Positions 14,959 to 20,808 of a stretch of DNA of 36,194 nucleotides are shown here, piece by piece. Under the pieces are notes generated by a model. It saw only the letters and a program-made list of their open reading frames with translations. It was not told where the DNA came from and made no database searches. The stretch is from JAAZNO01 sp012798275 (GTDB taxonomy: Bacteria; Chloroflexota; Anaerolineae; B4-G1; SLSP01): NCBI GenBank assembly GCA_035347995.1, contig DAOPQD010000027.1:1-36194 (forward strand), read 5' to 3'. Numbering within the stretch: the stretch's first letter is position 1; every line of letters starts with the position of its first letter. A program made the position numbers and the translations under genes.

Positions 14959-16131
14959 ATGAGCGACAAAGCGAGTCAGCGGAAAAGCGAAAAGGCGAGT
15001 CAGCGGCAGAGCGAGCCGGCGGAAAAGCGCGTGAACGGTGGGGCGCCGGCGCCTCTGGCCTGGCTCCGGCAACATGCGGGCGCGGCGGCGGTCATCGCCG
15101 GGCTGATTCTCTTCCCCTACATCTTCGCCCTCCTCAGCGGCACCCCGGTGGGCCAGGGCGCGGCGAAGTTCTGGCAGGGGCAGCTCATCGTGATGTTTAT
15201 CATGGCGGTGTATGCGATGAGCTACGACCTGCTGCTGGGGTATACCGGCATCCTGTCCTTCGGCCATGCGGCGTTCTTTGGCGGGGGCGCGTATGCCATG
15301 GCGCTGTTTCTCACGCACGTCGCGCCCAAAGTCACCGGCAACTATCGCATCATGGTGGGGAGTGTCAACATCACCGATTTCCTCATGGTGGTGAGTGGTT
15401 TCCTCCTGGCGCTGGTCGTGGCCGTCTTGCTGGGATTGCTCTTCAGCGCGGTCTCGTCGCGGGTCAAGGGCGCCTATTTCGCCATGATCACCCTGGCGAT
15501 GGGCCAGGCGTTGTATATCCTCTCCAAGGCGACCGATTTTGTGAAGTGGACGGGCGCGGACGAGGGGTTGCATGGGGTGCCGGTGCCGGTATGGCTCAAT
15601 CCGACGCAGTTCCGGCTGCGGTTCTACTTCGTGGCGCTGGCGTTCATGCTGCTCATGTACTTCGTGACCCATCGCATCGTCAATTCCCCGACGGGGCGGG
15701 TGTTCGTGGCGATCCGTGAGAACGAGAGCCGCGTGCGGATGATCGGCTACAATCCCGCCGTGTATCGCTCGATCGCCTTTACGACGGCGGCGGTCATCGC
15801 GGGGCTGGCGGGGGCGCTGTACGCGCTGTGGACGATGAGCGCGACGCCGACGATGACCGCCATGAATCTGACCATCAACGCGCTGATCATGAGCATGTTG
15901 GGCGGAATGGGGACGCTCATCGGGCCGATGTTGGGCGCCGGGCTGATGGAATTCCTCGGTCACTTTTTCTATCAGTGGTTTGGCGCGCGCTGGCCGCTGG
16001 TCTTTGGCGTGCTCTTCATCTTGCTGGTGCTGTTCCTGCCCTACGGTATTGTGGGGACCTGGCAACTGCGACGGCTGGAGTTACGACAGGGCTGGAAGCG
16101 CCTGCTGCGGCTGCTCAAGCCGGAGGACTGA
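14959..16131 (+). CDS. livM: Liv-type ABC transporter permease (LivM-like)
   Basis: This 390-aa polytopic permease has the LivM marks AVYAMSYDLLLGYTGILSFGHAAFFGGGAYA, here at about 77-107, the EAA-like loop VFVAIRENESRVRMIGYN, and GGMGTLIGPMLGAGLMEFL. The charged cytoplasmic N-tail (about 35 aa) contains a duplicated KASQR(K/Q)SE unit coded by a 24-bp tandem repeat (14968-15015). The start is 3 nt after the LivH stop, with AGGAGG at 14944-14949. It is the last gene of the importer and is followed by a terminator-like hairpin at 16208. Confidence 0.92.
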   Translation: MSDKASQRKSEKASQRQSEPAEKRVNGGAPAPLAWLRQHAGAAAVIAGLILFPYIFALLSGTPVGQGAAKFWQGQLIVMFIMAVYAMSYDLLLGYTGILSFGHAAFFGGGAYAMALFLTHVAPKVTGNYRIMVGSVNITDFLMVVSGFLLALVVAVLLGLLFSAVSSRVKGAYFAMITLAMGQALYILSKATDFVKWTGADEGLHGVPVPVWLNPTQFRLRFYFVALAFMLLMYFVTHRIVNSPTGRVFVAIRENESRVRMIGYNPAVYRSIAFTTAAVIAGLAGALYALWTMSATPTMTAMNLTINALIMSMLGGMGTLIGPMLGAGLMEFLGHFFYQWFGARWPLVFGVLFILLVLFLPYGIVGTWQLRRLELRQGWKRLLRLLKPED

Positions 16132-16207
16132 GCGCGGCGCTGACCCGGTCACTCTGGGCGGCCTCGTCACGTTCAGCCGTTCGGCTCCCTTGGATGGCTT
16201 TCCCCAT

Positions 16208-16255
16208 CTTCCTCCCCGGCGGCGCGCTGCTGGGGAGGAAGGGCTTAAACTTTTC
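16208..16255 (+). terminator. Probable rho-independent terminator of the liv cluster
   Basis: CTTCCTCCCC (16208-16217) pairs perfectly with GGGGAGGAAG (16232-16241) around a GC-rich loop. It is followed by a moderately T-rich tail (CTTAAACTTTTCC). It lies 77 nt after the livM stop. The rest of 16132-16345 shows no gene. Confidence 0.6.
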
Positions 16256-16345
16256 CCCGCTCGCTGCTCCGCTTTTCACCGTCTTCTCCTTGCTGCGTCC
16301 TTCTCGCTGTACTCAAGTACAAGCCGCAATTCGTTCATCCGCCTG

Positions 16346-16374
16346 ATGACATAAAGGCGAACTGGGGTTACAAT
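16346..16374 (+). promoter_or_regulatory. Sigma70-type promoter of the signalling operon
   Basis: ATGACA (16346-16351) and TACAAT (16369-16374) each match 5/6 of the consensus and are separated by exactly 17 nt. The start codon of the histidine kinase lies 30 nt past the -10 box, with GGGGAGA as RBS. It separates this operon from the liv cluster. Confidence 0.65.
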
Positions 16375-16403
16375 GAAGGCACTTTGGAGCGGGGAGATGA
16401 CCT

Positions 16404-18044
16404 ATGTCCAATTTGAACCGGCGGGTGAACCTTCGGACGCGACACAAATTGACGTTGACGTATCTTTGCGTGGGGGCGGCGACCTTGCTCATCGGCTTGT
16501 GGCAGCCCTGGGTGGCGGCGGCGGTCTGCTTGCTGGCGAGCGTCACATTGGGCTGGCTGGGTTCCCGGCGCCTGCAGCGCGCTTTGGAGATCACGCAGGC
16601 CTGGGCGCGCGGACACCTGGGATTACGGATCGCGGACCCGAAGGCGGACGATTTTGGATTGCTCACGGCACAATTGGACGTGCTCGCCGCGCATCTGAAG
16701 GAGGATGAGGAAGACCTGGAAGCCCTGCGCGAGCACAACGCCCGGCTCACCGATCAGGTGCGGGCGCTGGCGGTGGTGGAAGAGCGCAATCGCCTGGCGC
16801 GCGAGCTGCATGACAGCGTGAAGCAACATCTGTTCAGCCTGGCGCTGACCGCGAGCGCTGTCCGCGCCCGGTCTCAGAAGGCGGGAGCGCTGCCGGCGGA
16901 CCTGGCGGAGATGCTCGACGAAATCGAGCGCGCGGCACAGGCGGCGCAACGCGAGACGACGCGGCTGATCGAGGACCTGCGTCCCGGCTCCCTGGGTGAA
17001 GTGGGCCTGATCCGCGCGTTGAACGACTACAGCTTGCTGTTCGGTGCGCAGGAACACTTGCTGGTCTACCTGGACGTGGAGGGCTCGGACCAGGACTTGC
17101 CGCTGCAGGTGGCGGAAGTGCTCTACCGTGTGGTGCAGGAAGCGCTGCACAACGTCGCCCGCCATGCCAACGCCACGCGCGTGGATATCACCCTGCATTG
17201 CCTGCCGGCTTCGGTGTTGTTGCGCGTCACAGACAATGGGGTCGGTTTCGACACGAGCACCCCGCAATCGGGCCTGGGCCTTGCCAGCATGACCGAGCGT
17301 GTGATGAGTGTGGGCGGGCGTCTGACCGTGGACAGCGATCTGGGGCGCGGTACGACCGTCACGGCCGAGGTGAACCTGCCTGAGCGTCACGGCGCGATCC
17401 TCACGGGAGTCGGCGTGCCGCAATATCACCCCGACATCAGCCTGGAGAATTGGGCCTGGCTGGGGCAACGGCTGGTCATCCCCGTGGGGCAGACCTGGCC
17501 CTGGGTGCCGGCCGACCAACGCAACCTGCGGCGTCCGTTGGTGGACCTTATGGACGGGCCGTACTGCGCCAACAAGAGCCGCCAGCTGTTGGGCTGGCGC
17601 TCGAGCTGGCGGCTGCGGTCGGCGATCTCGGGTGTGCCGCTGGTTGAAATTTACAGCACGAGGAACGGCTATGGTTGGAAGATGGAAGGCGCTCCCTGGG
17701 AGCTGCGCCGGATGCGGGGACAGCAGGGACGGGCGATCCTGACCTTCAAACGGCAGGCGGTGGCGGCGATGCAGTATCAGGGCCGTCAGATCCACAGCTG
17801 GACGGAGGTGAATTTCGACGACCACGGCTACAGCCTGGTGCCGGAGCGCGAGACCCCGGACGGGTGGACGCTTTATGATGAGGGCGGCGCGCCGCTGGCG
17901 GAGCTGCAGGGATCGGGCCATGACCTCTCCCTGACCTTGCGTCAGGCCCTGCCGTTGCCGTTGCTCGCCATGATCGTCGCGCGGACGCTGGATGAGCGTC
18001 TGATATTGGCGGAGTTGGAGGCGGTCAAGCCGGCGACGGTCTGA
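16404..18044 (+). CDS. NarL-type sensor histidine kinase with unusual C-terminal domain
   Basis: This 546-aa kinase has two N-terminal membrane helices (about 16-32 and 36-52), a HAMP-like linker and coiled coil to about 125, a HisKA_3 box EERNRLARELHDSVKQHL with phospho-acceptor His136, and a HATPase_c domain (N-box EALHNVARHA, G-boxes DNGVGFD and GLGLASM). There is almost no extracellular sensor. After the ATPase (from about 330) an extra 215-residue region follows, rich in Trp/Arg and strand-like (NGYGWKMEGAPWELRRM, ending in LLAMIVARTLDERLI). I do not recognise it; a LURP-one/tubby-like beta barrel is one thought. The likely partner is the regulator at 19461. Confidence 0.87.
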   Translation: MSNLNRRVNLRTRHKLTLTYLCVGAATLLIGLWQPWVAAAVCLLASVTLGWLGSRRLQRALEITQAWARGHLGLRIADPKADDFGLLTAQLDVLAAHLKEDEEDLEALREHNARLTDQVRALAVVEERNRLARELHDSVKQHLFSLALTASAVRARSQKAGALPADLAEMLDEIERAAQAAQRETTRLIEDLRPGSLGEVGLIRALNDYSLLFGAQEHLLVYLDVEGSDQDLPLQVAEVLYRVVQEALHNVARHANATRVDITLHCLPASVLLRVTDNGVGFDTSTPQSGLGLASMTERVMSVGGRLTVDSDLGRGTTVTAEVNLPERHGAILTGVGVPQYHPDISLENWAWLGQRLVIPVGQTWPWVPADQRNLRRPLVDLMDGPYCANKSRQLLGWRSSWRLRSAISGVPLVEIYSTRNGYGWKMEGAPWELRRMRGQQGRAILTFKRQAVAAMQYQGRQIHSWTEVNFDDHGYSLVPERETPDGWTLYDEGGAPLAELQGSGHDLSLTLRQALPLPLLAMIVARTLDERLILAELEAVKPATV

Positions 18045-18145
18045 CCGTTAGGAGAAAGGGGGCCAGGCGATCCGGCATCCCCCATGGATGGAGACAGGTT
18101 TGGGTTTTCTACGCTACGGAATTCTAGGTCAGAGAAAGGAGTGCT

Positions 18146-19003
18146 ATGAGGACAATCGTCGGTTTTGTGTACACGCTCAAGCCTTACGAACGGGGCATTC
18201 AGGAATTCCTGGGAAAGTATTCGCGGTTTGTGCTGCCGGGTCTGGGCTTCCAGCTTCCCATTTTCCAGATGATCCGCGTCCGCGACATCCGCGAACACAC
18301 CGTGGACATTCCCCCTCAGCCCGTCATCACCAAGGACAACGTCGAGATTCGGGTGGACGGGGTGATGTGGGTGCGCCCGAAGGCGGATGAGGAATCTATC
18401 AAGCGCACGTTCTACAATATTGACAACTGGAAGCGCGCGGTGATCCAGCTGGCGATGACGAATCTCCGCCAGGAATTCGGCGATCTGACGTTGGATGAGA
18501 GCCTGGTCGCGCGTGAGAAGATCGCCACCAACTTGCAGACAGTGCTGAACCGCTTCGCCGATGATTGGGGGCTGGTGGTCAGCAAGGTGGAGATCATGTT
18601 GATTGATCCGCCCGAGGACATCAAGCGGGCCATGCATAAGCAGAAGACGGCGGAGCAGGAACGGCGCGCGATGCGGCTGTTGGCGACGGGCGAGTTTGAG
18701 GCGGCGGAGCAGCAGAAGCTGGCGACGATTCAACGCGCGGAAGGCGAGCGCGAGGCGGCGATCCGCAGGGCGGAAGGTGAGCGGGAAGCCTCCATTGAGA
18801 TTGCCCAGGGGCGCGCCGAAGCGATTCGCCTGGTCAACGAAGCGGCGCAACAGTATTTCCAGGGCAGCGCGCAATTGCTGCGCCAGATGGAGATGACGGA
18901 GACGGCGTTGCGCGACAACGCGAAGGTGATTCTCACGCAAGAGGGTGTCACGCCGACGCTCCTGGTGGGTGAACTCCCCTTCACGCCGAAGAAACCCCAG
19001 TAG
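18146..19003 (+). CDS. SPFH/band 7 domain protein, slipin-like
   Basis: This 285-aa protein has an SPFH domain (about 8-185; RDIREHTVDIPPQPVITKDN, DGVMWVRPKADE, LRQEFGDLTLDE) followed by a charged coiled coil with repeated RAEGEREA units (about 195-225). No N-terminal membrane helix is evident, unlike typical slipins. Such proteins oligomerise on membranes and scaffold partners. The AAAGGAG RBS precedes the ATG. It lies between a histidine kinase gene and its likely response regulator gene, which suggests a membrane scaffold for that signalling pair; that link is inferred. Confidence 0.87.
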   Translation: MRTIVGFVYTLKPYERGIQEFLGKYSRFVLPGLGFQLPIFQMIRVRDIREHTVDIPPQPVITKDNVEIRVDGVMWVRPKADEESIKRTFYNIDNWKRAVIQLAMTNLRQEFGDLTLDESLVAREKIATNLQTVLNRFADDWGLVVSKVEIMLIDPPEDIKRAMHKQKTAEQERRAMRLLATGEFEAAEQQKLATIQRAEGEREAAIRRAEGEREASIEIAQGRAEAIRLVNEAAQQYFQGSAQLLRQMEMTETALRDNAKVILTQEGVTPTLLVGELPFTPKKPQ

Positions 19004-19035
19004 GCCGGGCGCGCAGCGAGCTGAAAAGCAGCGTC

Positions 19036-19089
19036 GCCGGCAGAGGCGTCGCTGAGGGGTGCTTTCTGCCGGCGCTGCGTCGCCGGCAG
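19036..19089. other. Two overlapping, mutually exclusive hairpins
   Basis: GCCGGCAGA (19036-19044) can pair with TCTGCCGGC (19065-19073), while CTGCCGGCG (19066-19074) can instead pair with CGCCGGCAG (19081-19089). The two stems share an arm, and a 13-bp direct repeat GCGTCGCCGGCAG occurs at 19031 and 19077. The RBS of the next gene lies just downstream. It could tune expression of the small membrane protein; no T-run follows. Confidence 0.4.
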
Positions 19090-19107
19090 GCATGACAGGA
19101 GGCGAGC

Positions 19108-19455
19108 ATGGGCCAAATGAGCGGACTGCCGTATGACTACGGGGAAGAGGAACGGCCACGCCAGGGCCATGGGCGAAGCCTGGTAACTTTCGTGCTGGGG
19201 CTGTTGCTGGGAGCGGCCCTGGGCTTCTGGGCGGGGCGCGGCGCGGAATTCGATGTCGCTGCCGCGGGGCCGGAATGGGTGCTGCTGGCCCTCATTCCCC
19301 TGGCGATTCTCGTCGTGGTGATGGTGCGCCTGCGGGAGCGGCCGGCGCGGACGTCGGCGCCGACGGCGCAGAGACGCGGGTTCGTGCTGGTGTTGGTGGG
19401 GCTGTTGCTGGTGCTGGGCGTGGCCGCAGCCCTGGTGTGGGCGATGGGAAGGTGA
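19108..19455 (+). CDS. Small membrane protein with three hydrophobic segments
   Basis: This 115-aa protein of unknown family has an acidic/polar N-tail (about 23 aa), then hydrophobic helices at about 25-42, 57-74 and 90-112, with a short Arg-rich loop (RLRERPARTSAPTAQRRG) between the last two. The ATG follows a strong AGGAGG. It is 5 nt before the response regulator gene and after the SPFH gene, so it is probably a membrane partner of this signalling unit. No catalytic motif is seen. Confidence 0.75.
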   Translation: MGQMSGLPYDYGEEERPRQGHGRSLVTFVLGLLLGAALGFWAGRGAEFDVAAAGPEWVLLALIPLAILVVVMVRLRERPARTSAPTAQRRGFVLVLVGLLLVLGVAAALVWAMGR

Positions 19456-19460
19456 AGCCC

Positions 19461-20171
19461 ATGTCCGCCGCGAATAGCGTGTCGCCGTCCGAATCCGCCG
19501 GGGAGCCCATCACGGTGTTCATCGTGGATGATCACGACGTGGTGCGGAAGGGGCTGCGCTTCTACCTGAACGCTCAGCCCGACATCATCATCGTCGGCGA
19601 GGCGGGCGATGCGCTCAGCGCCGTCAACGGCGTGGCGCAGCAGGTTCCCGATGTGGTGTTGATGGACCTGGTCCTGCCGCTGCAGCCGGGGCGTGAGCCT
19701 TCGGACCAGGGCGGGGTGCAGGCGACGCGTCGCATTCGGGAGATCAGCCCGCACTCGCAGGTCGTGGTGCTCACGAGTTACGTGCAAGATGAATTGATTT
19801 TCTCGGCGATCAAAGCGGGGGCGCTTTCATATCTGCTCAAGGACGCCGACGCGGAAACGGTGCTGCGGGCCATTCGCGCCGCCGCCGTAGGCGAAGCGAC
19901 GCTGCACCCGCGTATCGCCCGGCGACTGATGGCAGAGGTCTCGGCGCCGACGCCGGCGCGCGATCCCGCCGCCGATCTCACGCCGCGCGAGTTGGAAGTG
20001 CTGCAGCTCATCGCGCAGGGGAAGTCCAACGCCGAGATTGCAGACGCGCTGGTCGTGACCGAACGCACGGTCAAGGCGCACGTCAGCAACCTGCTGAGCA
20101 AGCTGCACCTCTCAGACCGCACGCAGGCGGCGATCTACGCCTGGCGGGAGGGGCTGATCGAGCAGAGCTGA
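19461..20171 (+). CDS. NarL/FixJ-family response regulator
   Basis: This 236-aa regulator has an N-terminal receiver with the acidic pair D23/D24 (FIVDDHD), phospho-acceptor Asp69 in VLMDL, Thr in VVLTSY and Lys in YLLKDAD. It ends in a LuxR-type helix-turn-helix (LTPRELEVLQLIAQGKSN, then VTERTVKAHVSNLL). The loop after Asp69 is unusually long (PLQPGREPSDQGG against the common MPGMDG), at the face that normally meets the kinase. The ATG at 19461 has GGAAGGTGA upstream; earlier frame-open codons lie inside the membrane-protein gene. It is the expected partner of the kinase at 16404. Confidence 0.92.
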   Translation: MSAANSVSPSESAGEPITVFIVDDHDVVRKGLRFYLNAQPDIIIVGEAGDALSAVNGVAQQVPDVVLMDLVLPLQPGREPSDQGGVQATRRIREISPHSQVVVLTSYVQDELIFSAIKAGALSYLLKDADAETVLRAIRAAAVGEATLHPRIARRLMAEVSAPTPARDPAADLTPRELEVLQLIAQGKSNAEIADALVVTERTVKAHVSNLLSKLHLSDRTQAAIYAWREGLIEQS

Positions 20172-20190
20172 GCCGGGGACCGGCTGAGTG

Positions 20191-20245
20191 AGGCGCTGCA
20201 CAGGAGACCTGCCCGGCCTTCAGGGGCCGGGCAGGTCTTATTCTA
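20191..20245. repeat. 55-bp sequence, copy 1, ending at the scaffold gap
   Basis: This 55-bp segment is repeated identically at 20346-20400, on the other side of a 100-N gap. Its last base touches the first N. The two contig ends therefore overlap by 55 bp, most simply an unresolved assembly overlap rather than a biological repeat. Confidence 0.9.
20205..20245 (+). terminator. Strong rho-independent terminator of the signalling operon
   Basis: A 14-bp perfect GC-rich stem (AGACCTGCCCGGCC at 20205-20218 with GGCCGGGCAGGTCT at 20225-20238) is followed by TATTCTA. It lies 34 nt after the response regulator stop. A second copy at 20360-20400 is part of the assembly duplication. Confidence 0.85.
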
Positions 20246-20345
20246 NNNNNNNNNNNNNNNNNNNNNNNNNNNNNNNNNNNNNNNNNNNNNNNNNNNNNNN
20301 NNNNNNNNNNNNNNNNNNNNNNNNNNNNNNNNNNNNNNNNNNNNN
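20246..20345. other. Scaffold gap of 100 N
   Basis: Exactly 100 N flanked by identical 55-bp contig ends. The real gap is probably negative, meaning the two contigs overlap and nothing is missing. Confidence 0.95.
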
Positions 20346-20400
20346 AGGCGCTGCACAGGAGACCTGCCCGGCCTTCAGGGGCCGGGCAGGTCTTATTCTA
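20346..20400. repeat. 55-bp sequence, copy 2, starting at the scaffold gap
   Basis: Identical to 20191-20245, starting at the first base after the N run and containing the same terminator hairpin. See copy 1 for the reading as an assembly overlap. Confidence 0.9.
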
Positions 20401-20576
20401 TCCTCTTCAATTTCTGATCCATGAAATCTGCGTTTATTCGTGAGCCATTTTCAGAGGAGAAGGTATTGGACGCAGATTCACGTGGATTTCCGCTGATTGT
20501 GAAAGTTCTCTATAATAAGCAGGATTTCCCCCTGGCCCTCCTTCCCTCGCGGGTGAAAGGGGGGAGAAAAAATAAG

Positions 20577-20615
20577 GGGTTCTTGCAGGCGGGCTACGCC
20601 CGCCTGCAAGAACCC
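20577..20615 (-). terminator. Perfect 18-bp hairpin, distal minus-strand terminator
   Basis: Arms at 20577-20594 and 20598-20615 are perfectly complementary with a 3-nt loop. Read on the minus strand, CCTTATTTTTTC follows the stem. It is the second of two tandem terminators behind the minus-strand gene that ends at 20809. Confidence 0.7.
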
Positions 20616-20627
20616 ACAAAAAAAGTT

Positions 20628-20662
20628 CCCCTTCCCCCCGCGCCTTGCGCGGGGGGAAGGGG
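20628..20662 (-). terminator. Perfect 16-bp GC-rich hairpin, proximal minus-strand terminator
   Basis: CCCCTTCCCCCCGCGC (20628-20643) pairs fully with GCGCGGGGGGAAGGGG (20647-20662). On the minus strand it is followed by AACTTTTTTTG, a classic intrinsic terminator tail. It probably ends transcription of the GAF histidine kinase gene. Confidence 0.75.
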
Positions 20663-20695
20663 TCAGGGGATAGGGGGCAAGAGTTGATTCCCAAT

Positions 20696-20752
20696 CTTCA
20701 GCAGTCGCCAGGGAATCTTGTGTCTTTTAGTCAGTGGCTGAACAGTTACCGT
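20696..20752 (+). repeat. 57-bp dispersed repeat, copy A
   Basis: Matches the reverse complement of 36138-36194 at 52 of 57 positions, with identical outer blocks of 24 and 16 bp and changes concentrated in the middle. The ends contain TTCAGC and GCTGAA in inverted orientation. Confidence 0.8.
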
Positions 20753-20808
20753 GTGAGTTGTGAGCTGGGAGTCGTGATCGAAGGCTGCGACAGCTCTCTA
20801 CTCACGGC

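Larger units (their letters stand above)
20401..20808. other. Gene-free region between convergent operons, mosaic of repeats
   Basis: No gene is supported. From left to right it holds a segment with AATCTGCGTTTATTCGTG and GCAGATTCACGTGGATTTCC words, two perfect hairpins reading as minus-strand terminators, a 57-bp repeat shared with the window end, and a GTGAG/CTCAC-type inverted repeat (about 20750-20817) that overlaps the stop codon of the minus-strand kinase. Confidence 0.7.

Noticed and set aside
13459..16065. 868-codon open frame on the minus strand opposite livH/livM
   Set aside because: It is a shadow of GC-rich, well-conserved plus-strand permease genes. The translation is low-complexity His/Arg/Gln-rich with no domain.
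19275..19460. Longer start for the NarL-type response regulator
   Set aside because: The extension overlaps the membrane-protein gene in another frame and adds only low-complexity sequence; ATG 19461 has an RBS and leads into the receiver domain.
20191..20400. Direct repeats that could mark a mobile element or attachment sites
   Set aside because: The copies abut the N run exactly and are identical, which points to overlapping contig ends.
20188..20424. Open frame spanning the N run at 20246-20345
   Set aside because: It is formed by the duplicated terminator sequence on both sides of a scaffold gap.
20421..20687. Open frame of 88 codons in the gene-free region
   Set aside because: It runs through two perfect terminator hairpins and repeat words, has no RBS and no protein-like pattern.
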